The notes beneath the pieces are model-generated. The model was not told the DNA's origin, ran no database searches, and worked only from the letters and a program-made list of their open reading frames with translations. Below, piece by piece: positions 17,460 through 27,412 of a stretch of 64,000 nt of DNA. A program made the translations under genes and the position numbers. Source of the DNA: an uncultured bacterium (GTDB lineage: Bacteria; Bacillota; Clostridia; Lachnospirales; Lachnospiraceae); assembly GCA_947381965.1 (NCBI GenBank), contig CANCXX010000005.1, positions 61,973 through 125,972 of the forward strand, in the 5' to 3' direction. Within the stretch, counting starts at the first letter, position 1. Each line of letters begins with the position of its first letter.

Positions 17460-18490
17460 AGAAGTATAAAATCAGTATTATTGTGCCTGTTTATAATACG
17501 GAAAAATTTTTAAAGCGGTGTGTGGATACGCTGATGGGACAGACTTATGACAATCTGGAAATTCTCTTGGTAAATGACGGCTCCACAGACGGAAGTGGAA
17601 GACTTTGTGATTCGCTTGCCCTTTTGGATGGGCGGATCAGAGTCATTCACAAAGAAAATGGCGGATTGGTTTCAGCCTGGAAAAGGGGGCTTAGTGAGAG
17701 CGCTGGGGATTATATCAGTTTTGTGGACAGCGATGACTGGGTGGATGAAAATATGATAGAGGAAATGGCAGCTTATCTTACCGGAAATGAAAGGGAAATG
17801 GTTGCCAGCGATTATGTGATTGAAAGAGAAGGGGGAAACAGGCAGTATGTGTGGCAGGAGCTTCCGCCGGGAGAATATGACAGGAAGAAGCTGGAGCAGG
17901 AAGTGATTCCCAATTTGCTTGGGCGGGAATACCGGTATGTAACCATATCCCGCTGCATGAAGCTGACAGGACGGAAGCTTCTTCTGGAAAATTGCAGGTA
18001 CAGCGATCCGGCCATCCGGACAGGAGAGGATACCACCATTATGCTGCCCTGCCTGATTGACTGTGAACGGCTTGTGATTATGGATCATAAGGCTTATTAT
18101 CATTATCTTTATGTGACGGAGTCCATGATCCATAAGTATGATAAGGACTTATATGATAATATCAGACTGCTGCGCAGGATTACCAGGCAGATACTGCAGG
18201 ACAAATTTGAAGGGGAAACCCTTTTGCAAATGAGAAAGAAGGCGGATCAGGAGCATATTTTTATGCTGTTTTTGGTGCTGAAAAATGAGGCCAGGGGAAA
18301 CCCGGAGGGATATCGGAAAAATATACTGGCTGTGTGCAAAAGTGATGAAGTAAGAGCGCTTTGTAAAAGCACCAGGGTAACAGTGAAGGAGAAAGCGGGC
18401 AGACTGGTTTATTTAACGCTCCGTTATCCCTGCTGGGCGACAGTGATGCTGCTGCGTCTTGCTATGGTGATTTATTATAGGAATAAGTAA
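17456..18490 (+). CDS. GT2 family glycosyltransferase
   Basis: The 344-residue product has a GT-A domain with SIIVPVYNTEKFLKRCVDT, LVNDGSTDGSG and FVDSDDWVDE (metal-binding DxD type). The usual SARN segment between them reads SAWKRG here. The C-terminal 100 residues are basic and end in a hydrophobic stretch that may touch the membrane. It overlaps the upstream GT4 gene by 4 bases. Sugar specificity is not predictable. Confidence 0.85.
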   Translation: MKKYKISIIVPVYNTEKFLKRCVDTLMGQTYDNLEILLVNDGSTDGSGRLCDSLALLDGRIRVIHKENGGLVSAWKRGLSESAGDYISFVDSDDWVDENMIEEMAAYLTGNEREMVASDYVIEREGGNRQYVWQELPPGEYDRKKLEQEVIPNLLGREYRYVTISRCMKLTGRKLLLENCRYSDPAIRTGEDTTIMLPCLIDCERLVIMDHKAYYHYLYVTESMIHKYDKDLYDNIRLLRRITRQILQDKFEGETLLQMRKKADQEHIFMLFLVLKNEARGNPEGYRKNILAVCKSDEVRALCKSTRVTVKEKAGRLVYLTLRYPCWATVMLLRLAMVIYYRNK

Positions 18491-18512
18491 AGCAGATAAC
18501 AAGGGGGACATA

Positions 18513-19544
18513 ATGGGAAAAAATCCACTGGTTAGTGTGATCGTTCCTGTTTATAATGGGGAGGATTATCTGGAAAAATGTGTGGAGCGTATTGAGAATC
18601 AGACTTATGATAACTTGGAGGTTCTTATTGTAAATGATGGTTCCCGTGACAAAACGGCACAGATATGCGAAGGACTGGCCTTACGCTATAAAAACATACG
18701 GCTGCTTACCCTTTGTGATGAAGGCGTGTCGGCGGCAAGAAATGCAGGGCTTGAGGCGGCGCAGGGGGAGTATGTCACTTTTGTGGATGCAGACGACGGG
18801 CTTTTGCCAGATATGGTTGCTGTTTTATATCAGTGCATAGAGAGAACGGGAGCGGATGTGGCAGGGTGCGGTTTTTTTATCTGGAAGGAAGAGCAGGAAT
18901 TTGCCCATACTGTCTGTAAGGCAGGCAGAGAAGAGGACATAAAAGTCTATCAGCCGGCTGAATTTTTTGAGCAGGAAGTCTTAAAGGGAAACAGCCGCTG
19001 CTGGAGTAAGCTGTATAAGCGTTCGTCCATAGACAGCCTGCGGTTTAGGAAGGGGCTTACCATTGGAGAGGACATGCTGTTTCTGGTGGATCTGCTTTTA
19101 CAGATAAAAGCCCTGGCGGAAGTGGACTATAAGGGATATGGGTATTTCCGGAACCCAAAGGGAGCCATGGGGCGTGCATTTCGTCCTGATTATATGGATC
19201 AGATTAGCTGCTGGGAGATTGCAAGGGAAAAGACAGAGGATATTGCGGCTTTGGCAAAAGAGTGCCAGGCGGACCGTTTAGCTCAGATGAAATGTCAGGT
19301 TACAGTGCTTTTAATTATGGCGATAATGTTGACAGCCGGAAAAATTGCCAGGCTCTCCGGCCGGGAAAGAAAAAAGCAGGCGGAGTATATTGGCATCTGC
19401 CGGGATAAAATAAGAAAAGAGCTGCAGGCGTCGGGAGCTTATAATATGCTTCCCTTGGGATATAAGGTAAAGGCAAAGCTGTTTGCCGGCGCGCCGGCGG
19501 CCTATTTGTGGCTGTATCATTTCAGATCGGAAAGGAAACAGTAG
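18513..19544 (+). CDS. GT2 family glycosyltransferase
   Basis: This 343-residue product has the same architecture as its neighbour: SVIVPVYNGEDYLEKCVE, IVNDGSRDKT, VSAARNAGLEAA and FVDADDGLL. The match is partial, so it is a family member and not a recent duplicate. AAGGGGGAC provides a strong ribosome site 22 bases after the previous stop. The stop codon is directly followed by the start of the methyltransferase gene. Confidence 0.85.
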   Translation: MGKNPLVSVIVPVYNGEDYLEKCVERIENQTYDNLEVLIVNDGSRDKTAQICEGLALRYKNIRLLTLCDEGVSAARNAGLEAAQGEYVTFVDADDGLLPDMVAVLYQCIERTGADVAGCGFFIWKEEQEFAHTVCKAGREEDIKVYQPAEFFEQEVLKGNSRCWSKLYKRSSIDSLRFRKGLTIGEDMLFLVDLLLQIKALAEVDYKGYGYFRNPKGAMGRAFRPDYMDQISCWEIAREKTEDIAALAKECQADRLAQMKCQVTVLLIMAIMLTAGKIARLSGRERKKQAEYIGICRDKIRKELQASGAYNMLPLGYKVKAKLFAGAPAAYLWLYHFRSERKQ

Positions 19545-20351
19545 ATGATTGATATCAATAATATGTCCGATAAAACGGCAATAAAGGAACAGTACAAAAA
19601 TTCAGATAATCTTAAGCTGCGGAAAGGCTTACATGAAAAATACAGTGTCAATAAGGTTGGATTTCAAAAGTGGATGTTTGAACAGTATCCCTTTCGGGCA
19701 AAGATGAAGGTTTTAGAGTTAGGAAGCGGAAGGGGTGAGCTGTGGAATTATTATTTTGAAAATGAAATGCTGCAGGGCTATGAAATGGATATTACCGTTT
19801 CGGACTTTTCTGATGGAATGGTGGATTATTTGCAGCATACTCTTCAGGGAAAAAGAATATCTGTCAGGAAGATAGACATATTAAATATACCATTTGAGGG
19901 GGATATGTTTGACCTTATAATAGCAAATTCCATGCTATATCATGTGAAGGATATTGATTTGGCCCTTTCTGAAGTAAAACGGGTTTTAAAAAAGGATGGG
20001 TTGTTTTACTGTGCCACTTTTGGAATGAATGGAACGACCCGGCATCTTTTTAAGGCATTAGATGAACTTGGCATTCCATATAACCATGAAGCCAATGTTT
20101 CCTTTACTTTACAGAACGGAATGCAGTTACTTAAAAAGCACTTTGGCAGGGTAAAACGTTATGACTATGAGGATGCGCTTCTGATTGACAAAGTTGAGGA
20201 TTACTTAGAGTATATATATTCAATGGCGTCTCTTAAGGGGCTTGACTGGAAATATTATGATATTTTGCTAAACTACTTTCATTCCCAAAAAGTAAACGGA
20301 TATCTGCACATACCCAAAGAATACGGAATGTTTGTGGCCGGAAAAGAGTAA
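19545..20351 (+). CDS. SAM-dependent methyltransferase of the glycan locus
   Basis: The 268-residue product has motif I VLELGSGRGELW near residues 56-67, YEMDITVSDFSDGMVDYL after it, FDLIIANSMLYHVKDI as motif IV and VLKKDGLFYCATFG as the following strand. It belongs to class I SAM methyltransferases. Position among glycosyltransferases and next to a pyruvyl transferase suggests methylation of a sugar in the repeat unit. The ATG abuts the stop of the GT2 gene. Confidence 0.82.
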   Translation: MIDINNMSDKTAIKEQYKNSDNLKLRKGLHEKYSVNKVGFQKWMFEQYPFRAKMKVLELGSGRGELWNYYFENEMLQGYEMDITVSDFSDGMVDYLQHTLQGKRISVRKIDILNIPFEGDMFDLIIANSMLYHVKDIDLALSEVKRVLKKDGLFYCATFGMNGTTRHLFKALDELGIPYNHEANVSFTLQNGMQLLKKHFGRVKRYDYEDALLIDKVEDYLEYIYSMASLKGLDWKYYDILLNYFHSQKVNGYLHIPKEYGMFVAGKE

Positions 20352-20402
20352 GCACGCCAACGTTATAAAAGACGCTGGCACAGGCTGGAATGAGGAGAAG
20401 AT

Positions 20403-21599
20403 TTGGACAACAGATTGATTATGTATATGCACGCAGGCAGCGGCAATCACGGCTGTGAGGCTATTGTGAACAGTGTCTGTCATATGATAAAGGAAAAAGT
20501 TCTGCTGGTAAGTTACCGTGGAGAAGAGGACGCATCCTATTCCTTAAAAGGACTTTGCGATATCCTCTCGGAGCGCAGTTTTAACGGCCATAAGCTGGCT
20601 CATGTTCTTTACTATATTTACCGCAGGCTTACAGGGGATGGGGAAAGTTTTATCAGGTACCGCTATCAGGATGTGTTTAAAGGAGAGAGGGCGTCGTTAG
20701 CAGTTTCCATCGGCGGTGATAATTATTGTTATGAAAGTATGTTAAATGACTTGCGGCTTGCCAATTCTGCCTTTAACCAAAAAGGCACAAAGACAGTGCT
20801 GCTGGGCTGCTCCATAGAGCCAAAGCTGCTTGAAAATAAGCAGATTGTGGAGGACCTGGCAGGGTATCATACCATTATTGCAAGGGAAAGCATAACTTAC
20901 AGGGCGCTTAAAAAGGTTTTTACGGAAAGGGGAAAGAAAGGTCCGGCTCTTCTTTGCTATCCTGACCCGGCTTTTACCTTACAGGGGAAGGAGGCGCCTT
21001 TGCCGGAAGGGTTTGCGGCAGGAAATACGGTGGGAATTAATGTGAGCCCTATGGTGCAGGATAAGGAAACCCAGGAAGGCATTACTCTGGAAAATTATCA
21101 GGAGCTGATACAGTATGTAATTGACCATACGGATATGCAGGTTGCGCTGATCCCCCATGTGGTCTGGGAGCAGAATGACGACAGAAGGCCGGTCCACGAG
21201 CTTTATGGGATTTTTAAGGAAACCGGAAGGGTGGTGGAGATCGGAGATGGAACCTGTGAAGAGTTAAAAGGAATGATTGCCAGATGCCGGCTGTTTGTGG
21301 GGGCCAGAACTCACGCCACTATAGCGGCGTATTCTTCGCTGGTACCTACGCTGGTAGTGGGGTATTCTGTGAAGGCCAGGGGAATTGCGCAGGATTTGTT
21401 TGGAACCTGGGAGCGGTATGTAATTCCGGTCCAGAATCTTGAGCGGCCGGAGGATTTGACAGAGGGCTTTAAGTGGCTGTTTTCCCATGAAGAGGAAATC
21501 AGGACACATCTACAAGAAGTTATGCCTGATTATAAAAATAAGGCGCTTTTGACAGGGAAAGAAGTGGACAGATTATGGGAAGAGTTCAGTCGGCGGTAA
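20403..21599 (+). CDS. Polysaccharide pyruvyl transferase family protein
   Basis: The 398-residue protein matches the CsaB/WcaK-type pyruvyl transferase fold: MHAGSGNHGCEAIV at the N-terminus, SIGGDNYCYE, TVLLGCSIEP, IIARESITYRAL and FVGARTHATIAAYSS near residues 300-314. The family adds ketal pyruvate from phosphoenolpyruvate to sugars, giving the glycan negative charge. The start is a TTG, supported by AGGAG at 20393-20397 with 5-base spacing. It overlaps the Wzx gene by 25 bases. Confidence 0.85.
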   Translation: MDNRLIMYMHAGSGNHGCEAIVNSVCHMIKEKVLLVSYRGEEDASYSLKGLCDILSERSFNGHKLAHVLYYIYRRLTGDGESFIRYRYQDVFKGERASLAVSIGGDNYCYESMLNDLRLANSAFNQKGTKTVLLGCSIEPKLLENKQIVEDLAGYHTIIARESITYRALKKVFTERGKKGPALLCYPDPAFTLQGKEAPLPEGFAAGNTVGINVSPMVQDKETQEGITLENYQELIQYVIDHTDMQVALIPHVVWEQNDDRRPVHELYGIFKETGRVVEIGDGTCEELKGMIARCRLFVGARTHATIAAYSSLVPTLVVGYSVKARGIAQDLFGTWERYVIPVQNLERPEDLTEGFKWLFSHEEEIRTHLQEVMPDYKNKALLTGKEVDRLWEEFSRR

Positions 21600-23107
21600 A
21601 AAATATAGCCTTTGGGCAGATTGGAAATTTAGTCACCCAGCTTCTTAATTTTGTGCTCCGGACGATTTTTATTGCCCATCTGGGGGACACCTTAAACGGG
21701 GTAAACGGTCTGTACACCAGCGTTTTGTCTGTTCTTTCCATGGCGGAGCTGGGCATCGGCACGGCCTTAAACTACAGTCTTTATAAGCCGGTGGCACAGG
21801 GGGATATCAAAAAAGTTAAAGCTTATATGCTTTTATACAAAAAGGCTTACCGGATTATAGGCATAGTAGTGGCGGTAATCGGGATTGGAATTTCCCCCTT
21901 TCTGCCCTGTCTGGTAAAACAGCCGGAGGGGGTAAGCGTAAGGGATCTTACCCTGTATTATTTTATATTTCTGTTTAACACTGTAAGCACATATTTTGTG
22001 GCATATAAATACAGTCTGGTAAACGCAGAACAGAAAAATTATATTCAGACCAATATCCTTACGATTACCAAAATGGTAACAGTGGTTTTGCAGATAGTTG
22101 CCATTCTTGCCACAGGCAATTATTATGTGTATCTGCTGACGGCGGCGGCAGTGGAGCTGCTCCAGAAGATTTTTGCGAGCATATATCTAAACCGCAGATA
22201 TCCCTATTTGAAGGAGAAAGATGCCGGAAAGCTTTCAAAGGAGGAAACCGGGGAAATTATTACAAAGACCAAAGCGCTGGTATTTCATAAGGTAGGGGAT
22301 GTGGCAAGGCTGCAGACTGACAGTATGATTATCTCCGGTTTTATTAACATTACCATAAGCGGTTTTGTGGACAATTATAATCTGGTAATCAATTCCATTG
22401 CCAATGTGGTAAATATTTTTTTTAATTCGGTGCTTTCCAGCTTTGGAAATCTCTTTGCCACGGGAACAAAGGAAAAGCAGTATCAGATTTTTAAAGTATA
22501 CCGTTTTGCGGCCTGCTGGATTTATGGGTTTTCCGCTGTTGGATTTGCCATGCTGCTGACGCCCTTTGTGCAGATTTGGTTTGGAGATAACAGAAAAACT
22601 CTGGCTTTTTCTGTTGTTATATGTATTTTGATTGATTATTATTTCAAAGGTGATAGAATTGTATTATCAAATTTTAAAACAGCAGCAGGCGTGTTTGAAC
22701 AGGATAAGTATTTAGCGCTGATACAGGGAGCGGTTAATCTGGTGGTTTCCATTGTGCTGGTGCGCAGAATCGGGCTTATGGGGGTTTACATTGGAACCAT
22801 AGTATCGGGGCTGATTGCCAATGTGACAAAGCCTGTGATTATTTATCAGGTGATTTTGCGGCGTCCAGTAAAGGAGTATTTTGCAGATTCCCTTAAATAT
22901 ACGCTGACTGTGGCGGCCATAGCAGGCCTTCTCGGAGTGGTTAAAGGGATAGTAATGCCGGAGGTGACGGTACTTTCCTTTGCATTGATGTTTGTAATTA
23001 TCTGTGTGGCGTTTAACGGCGTTTTCCTTCTGCTTTTTGGAAGGACAGAGGAATTTGGATATTTGTATGGGCTTGTCAGAAATAAAGTGAAGCGGAAATC
23101 AAATTAA
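21575..23107 (+). CDS. Wzx-type oligosaccharide flippase
   Basis: The 510-residue polytopic protein has about 12 to 14 predicted helices and the N-terminal pattern of polysaccharide exporters of the MOP superfamily: SAVKNIAFGQIGNLVTQLLN, then TALNYSLYKPVAQGD. It should flip undecaprenyl-linked units to the outer face of the membrane. It starts 25 bases inside the pyruvyl transferase gene. Two ABC exporters in the same locus could do related work, so product assignment is open. Confidence 0.87.
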   Translation: MGRVQSAVKNIAFGQIGNLVTQLLNFVLRTIFIAHLGDTLNGVNGLYTSVLSVLSMAELGIGTALNYSLYKPVAQGDIKKVKAYMLLYKKAYRIIGIVVAVIGIGISPFLPCLVKQPEGVSVRDLTLYYFIFLFNTVSTYFVAYKYSLVNAEQKNYIQTNILTITKMVTVVLQIVAILATGNYYVYLLTAAAVELLQKIFASIYLNRRYPYLKEKDAGKLSKEETGEIITKTKALVFHKVGDVARLQTDSMIISGFINITISGFVDNYNLVINSIANVVNIFFNSVLSSFGNLFATGTKEKQYQIFKVYRFAACWIYGFSAVGFAMLLTPFVQIWFGDNRKTLAFSVVICILIDYYFKGDRIVLSNFKTAAGVFEQDKYLALIQGAVNLVVSIVLVRRIGLMGVYIGTIVSGLIANVTKPVIIYQVILRRPVKEYFADSLKYTLTVAAIAGLLGVVKGIVMPEVTVLSFALMFVIICVAFNGVFLLLFGRTEEFGYLYGLVRNKVKRKSN

Positions 23108-23136
23108 TTTAAAATACAAGCGGGGGACGGGGTATT

Positions 23137-24198
23137 ATGCTGGAAATGGTAAAAGAAGCGGAAAAGGAACTTCTGGGATATCCTGAAAGAAATTTAAACT
23201 ATTATTTGAAACGGACGGCCAAGAAGCTTATGGGACAGGCAGTGGAGCCGGTTGATAAGATTAACTGGCCCAACGGACTGCTTGCAAAGGGGCTTGCAGA
23301 TTATTATATGACGCATAAAAGCTCTGAGGAATCCAGGGTAATATTGGACTGTCTGAAAAAGTATTATGATGAATGGATACAAAAGGGCTGCCGGATGTTT
23401 TATCTGGATGATGCTTTAAGCGGTATGGCGCTGATAGAGCTGCACCTGTGCACACAGGATGAAAAGTATAAGCAGGCGGCGGATAAAATGGTACAGTTCC
23501 TTTTCCATCATGAGACAGACAGGGCCGGAAGTCTTCCTTACCGGCCTTTACAGAAGAATAATTATATTTTTGCAGACGGAATAGGAATGATATGTCCATT
23601 CTTATGCAGGTATGGCAGCGTTTATGGGGATGACAAGGCAATCAATCTGGCAGTAACTCAGATTCAGAATTTTGTTGATTTTGGCATGGATCACAAAACA
23701 GGACTGCCCTATCATGGATATCACTATGAAAGCGGGATAAAATATGGTATTATCGGCTGGGGCAGGGCTGTGGGATGGCTGATGATTGGGATGGCGGAAA
23801 GCCTTGCAAACATGGACCCTGGAAGGCCGGATTATGACATCCTGAAGCAGATTTACAGGCGAATGGTGGATAAGGTGGAAGCCTACCAGCGGGAAAACGG
23901 ACTTTATGGCTGGCAGCTGGAAGCGAAGGAGGGGCCGGTGGATACTTCCGCCACAGCAATGATTCTTTATGCCATTGCCCGGTCGCTGGATATTAAAATC
24001 CTGATTGATATTCACAAATCCCGCATGATGCGAGGCAGACAGGCCTTGTGGGATATGGTAAAGGAAGGAAAGCTTTACGAATGTCTGGCAGAGTGTCAGG
24101 GCTTCTCCATGTATCCTCAAAGTTATGGAGCCTATCCATGGTCACTTGCGCCGGCGCTGTCACTGTTTGCAATGACGGAGGAAAACCCAAATGGCTAA
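23137..24198 (+). CDS. GH88/GH105-like glycoside hydrolase
   Basis: The 353-residue protein has no signal peptide and the alpha/alpha-barrel pattern of unsaturated glucuronyl or rhamnogalacturonyl hydrolases: WPNGLLAKGLADYYM, FYLDDALSGMALIEL, FADGIGMICPFLCRYG, YGIIGWGRAVGWLMIGMAE and PVDTSATAMILYAIA. Aspartates in FADG and near the TSAT segment are the usual catalytic positions. These enzymes cleave unsaturated uronyl residues left by lyases, a catabolic job that is odd in a synthesis operon. It may trim or recycle the product. Confidence 0.75.
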   Translation: MLEMVKEAEKELLGYPERNLNYYLKRTAKKLMGQAVEPVDKINWPNGLLAKGLADYYMTHKSSEESRVILDCLKKYYDEWIQKGCRMFYLDDALSGMALIELHLCTQDEKYKQAADKMVQFLFHHETDRAGSLPYRPLQKNNYIFADGIGMICPFLCRYGSVYGDDKAINLAVTQIQNFVDFGMDHKTGLPYHGYHYESGIKYGIIGWGRAVGWLMIGMAESLANMDPGRPDYDILKQIYRRMVDKVEAYQRENGLYGWQLEAKEGPVDTSATAMILYAIARSLDIKILIDIHKSRMMRGRQALWDMVKEGKLYECLAECQGFSMYPQSYGAYPWSLAPALSLFAMTEENPNG

Positions 24199-25744
24199 GC
24201 AGGGAAAATCTGCTTCGAAATTAAATATGGCAAAAGCTTTTTCAGAAAAAAATATCCTGTTGATAACGGTGCTGGGATTTATTGTTATAATGCTTCCTGT
24301 TTTGTATCTGTCTTTTGTTAACCGGGCAACCGGGGATGATTATGGTTATGGAAAATTAACGAAAATGGCATGGGACGGGAGTCATTCCCTGTTACAGGTG
24401 TTTGCCGCTTCCGGGCAGGAGGTAAAGGAGGTCTACTACAGATGGCAGGGAACCTGGTTCAGCGTGTTTCTTTTTACCCTGCAGCCGGAGGTGTTTAGTG
24501 AGAGAGCCTATGTAATTACGGCATTTTTGATGTCTGCTCTGCTTTTGGGAAGCATGGCATACTTTCTTCATTATGTTTTATGCAGGGCGCTTCAGCTTCC
24601 TGTAAGGTCATGGCTTTTGGTTACACTTTTGTTTTATTTAAACAGTCTGCTGTTTGTGCCAAGTACCCGGTCAGCAATTTACTGGTACAACGGCACAGTC
24701 CATTATACGCTGCCTTTTGTGATGTGCCTTATGGTGAGCGTCTGGCTGTTTTGTTATGTGAGGGAATATAAAATAAGGCATTTTGCCGGAATTCTGGTTT
24801 TTATGGGGCTTCTTGGCGGCTCCAATTATCAGGCGGCGCTGTTTGCACTGATAATGGCGGTTTATGTGGGAGGATGGTCCTATTTTCGTAGCAGAAACAA
24901 AAAGACATTTTACTTACTGATTCCTATGGCCCTTGAGACGGCGGGGCTGATGGTGAGTATGAAGGCACCGGGAAATAAGGTGCGGGGAGGCGCAGACTTT
25001 GGCTTTTCTTTTGCAAAGGCAGTTGAAACAATTGGAAGTTCTTTTGTAAATGGCATTCTTGATATAAAAGGCTATTTACTGGAAAAACCAATGGTTTTTG
25101 TAATATTTCTGCTGATTTTCCTTTTTCTTACCAAAGGATGGTGTACAGGAAACGCCAGGGGAGCCAAAGCAAAAGAGGGGAAGCTCGGATGGCTTTTTTT
25201 ACCGGCAGTGTTCTGTCTTTACAGCGCTATGCAGGCACCGGCGGTTTATGCGGGGGTAGAGGTTTCCGGCGGCGTCTATAATATGAATTACTGGGTGTTT
25301 TTGCTGCTGATGCTTGCAATTTTTACTGTACTGTCAAAAAAGACGGCGTCATTTATCAGAAACAGGACAGGAAAAAACAGGGAAGCCATCTGCCATGAAA
25401 GGCTTGTGCTGCCCGGAATAGTCATATGTGTTTTTTTATCCTTTATGTTCCGGGGGAATGTAAAGGACAGCCTCTGGTATGTAAGTGTGGACTATATCCG
25501 TACCGGACAGGCAGGGGATTATAAGGAGCAAATGGATTTGCAGACCCGGATTCTTATGGATGATTCCATACAGGATGCGGTACTGCCTTCCATTAATGAT
25601 GTGCAGGGGCCGCTTATGCACATGCCGGTAACAGACAATCCAAAGGCCTTTACCAACACGGTAGTGAAAGAGTTTTATGGCAAAAACAGTGTGGTTGCCA
25701 TTGACAGAAAAGAATGGGAAGAGAAGAATAAAGTTGAAAAGTAA
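24191..25744 (+). CDS. DUF6056 family polytopic membrane protein
   Basis: The 517-residue protein has about 11 membrane helices. The first outer loop carries RATGDDYGYG and the next segment YYRWQGTWFSVFLFTLQPE, both typical of DUF6056. Acidic residues in the first loop (GDD) are the hallmark of GT-C glycosyltransferases using polyprenyl-phosphate sugars, so an extracytoplasmic sugar transfer is plausible. It overlaps the hydrolase gene by 8 bases and has a strong GGAGG ribosome site inside that gene. Confidence 0.7.
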   Translation: MAKQGKSASKLNMAKAFSEKNILLITVLGFIVIMLPVLYLSFVNRATGDDYGYGKLTKMAWDGSHSLLQVFAASGQEVKEVYYRWQGTWFSVFLFTLQPEVFSERAYVITAFLMSALLLGSMAYFLHYVLCRALQLPVRSWLLVTLLFYLNSLLFVPSTRSAIYWYNGTVHYTLPFVMCLMVSVWLFCYVREYKIRHFAGILVFMGLLGGSNYQAALFALIMAVYVGGWSYFRSRNKKTFYLLIPMALETAGLMVSMKAPGNKVRGGADFGFSFAKAVETIGSSFVNGILDIKGYLLEKPMVFVIFLLIFLFLTKGWCTGNARGAKAKEGKLGWLFLPAVFCLYSAMQAPAVYAGVEVSGGVYNMNYWVFLLLMLAIFTVLSKKTASFIRNRTGKNREAICHERLVLPGIVICVFLSFMFRGNVKDSLWYVSVDYIRTGQAGDYKEQMDLQTRILMDDSIQDAVLPSINDVQGPLMHMPVTDNPKAFTNTVVKEFYGKNSVVAIDRKEWEEKNKVEK

Positions 25745-27371
25745 GATTAACATGAATGCAAAAAGGGAATTTATTATAGTTCTTTTGGGGGCCTTGCTGC
25801 TGGTTTTTGGCACCACAATTCTAATGGGAACCATCACAAGCGGTTTTCATCTTGTGGATGATCACGAGTTTTTAAAGTGGACCTATGAGATGGAACGTCA
25901 GAATATTCCTATGATGGATATTCTGACTAAAAAAGTTATGGATGATTTTTGGTGGCGATATGAGCCTTTGTATTATTCTGCCAGAATATTAAGCTGCGGT
26001 CTTTTTGGCATTGATCTTACCGCGTATTCTGTTATGAAAGCTCTGGAAATAGTTGTTTCTTTGGTGTTTTTGTATTACAGCGGAAGGCTTGTGGGAGCGG
26101 GAAGAGGGTATGCGGCGCTGTTTTCCCTGCTGTCTATGGTAGGATACCAGTCTGCGGTCTGGTGGAAGCTGGGGCCCCAGGAGTCCCAGTGTACCGCTTT
26201 GTTTTCCGCAGGCTTCTTTTGTATGCTGAAGTACCTGACAGTAAGCGGCAGGCTATGGGATGCAAATGTGCATGAAAAAACAGGGAATGGGACAGAGGCC
26301 GGAGAAAAACATGGAGGAAAAGGCTGGATGGCGGCCAGTCTCCTTTTGTTTGGGGCAATGGTTAATTATAAGGAATCTTATATTATACTGGTCCCCTTTT
26401 TAATGTTGTATGTGCTTTATCATGAGTTGCAGGGAGAAGAGAAAATTACCCTGCAGAAGATAGGGCGGACAATCCGGGCAAGACTTGGATATCTGGTGTG
26501 CCTTGGGATCATTTTTCTGGTGCCGGTGGCGGTGATTATCACCTGTGTGGGAACCAATAATTATGGTACGGTGGGGCTGGAAGCAGGTGTGCCTTTTTCT
26601 GTTTATGCAGATGCCATAAGCGAATCCCTGCAGGGGGATCTGAAATGGTTTAAGCGGTTTGGCATGCTGTTTTGTGCTATTTTGCTGACTTATTATGACG
26701 AACTGAAAAAGTTGTGGAAGGAGATGCTTTTGACCGTCGCTTTCCTGCTTCCCCAGTTTATTGTTTTTGGGCGTTCAGGAATCAGTGAGCGTTATATCCT
26801 TCCCAGTTCCATCGGGTTTGCATTTTTCTTTGTGCTTGTAATTACCAGGTGGAAGCCTCTATCCGGCAGGAGAAGGATGGTATATGTGGCAGGGCTTTTG
26901 CTGCTTCTTGGGGCCCACGGAAGAGTATGCTTGAGGGAAGCGGATTATTTCAGACACCGGGGAGAAGGCGTTACCGCCATGCTGGAAGCGGTAAACGAAA
27001 TGGCGGGACCGGATACAAAGGTTTTGGCCTGCTTTCGGCCTAATGAGGAAGGAAACCTTACCATCAATTACTGGCAAAAGCTTCATGATTTTGATCAGGT
27101 ATATTATTGGGATCAGGAGAAAAAGGTGATAAACCGGGTATGCGACAGCACCCTGGTTTATGAAGAAGCATTTTATAAGGAAGAAAGCTTTGAGGATATG
27201 GACATTGTGGTTATGTACAACAGGACCGACAGGCATTGGGTATATGATATGAGTCTGGATTTGACAGGGTTCAGGGAGATACCCTGCGGTACCTTAACAA
27301 TTTATGTAAGGGAAGGCAGCGTGGATAAGATTGTGGAGCCCCAGGTGGAAGGGCTTAGAATTCATTTTTAA
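25734..27371 (+). CDS. Polytopic GT-C-like membrane protein
   Basis: The product has about 545 residues, with 10 or more helices and a soluble C-terminal part of about 100 residues. The first loop reads HLVDDHEFLKW, an acidic pair placed as in GT-C glycosyltransferases, so it may add a sugar or other group outside the membrane. I do not recognise a precise family. The start is uncertain: TTG 25734 follows a purine-rich GGGAAGAGAAG, and ATG 25752 lies just after the upstream stop without a clear ribosome site. Confidence 0.65.
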   Translation: MKSKINMNAKREFIIVLLGALLLVFGTTILMGTITSGFHLVDDHEFLKWTYEMERQNIPMMDILTKKVMDDFWWRYEPLYYSARILSCGLFGIDLTAYSVMKALEIVVSLVFLYYSGRLVGAGRGYAALFSLLSMVGYQSAVWWKLGPQESQCTALFSAGFFCMLKYLTVSGRLWDANVHEKTGNGTEAGEKHGGKGWMAASLLLFGAMVNYKESYIILVPFLMLYVLYHELQGEEKITLQKIGRTIRARLGYLVCLGIIFLVPVAVIITCVGTNNYGTVGLEAGVPFSVYADAISESLQGDLKWFKRFGMLFCAILLTYYDELKKLWKEMLLTVAFLLPQFIVFGRSGISERYILPSSIGFAFFFVLVITRWKPLSGRRRMVYVAGLLLLLGAHGRVCLREADYFRHRGEGVTAMLEAVNEMAGPDTKVLACFRPNEEGNLTINYWQKLHDFDQVYYWDQEKKVINRVCDSTLVYEEAFYKEESFEDMDIVVMYNRTDRHWVYDMSLDLTGFREIPCGTLTIYVREGSVDKIVEPQVEGLRIHF

Positions 27372-27412
27372 GTGGGATAAAAACAGGTCAGTGGATGCTT
27401 GGGAGAATGGGA

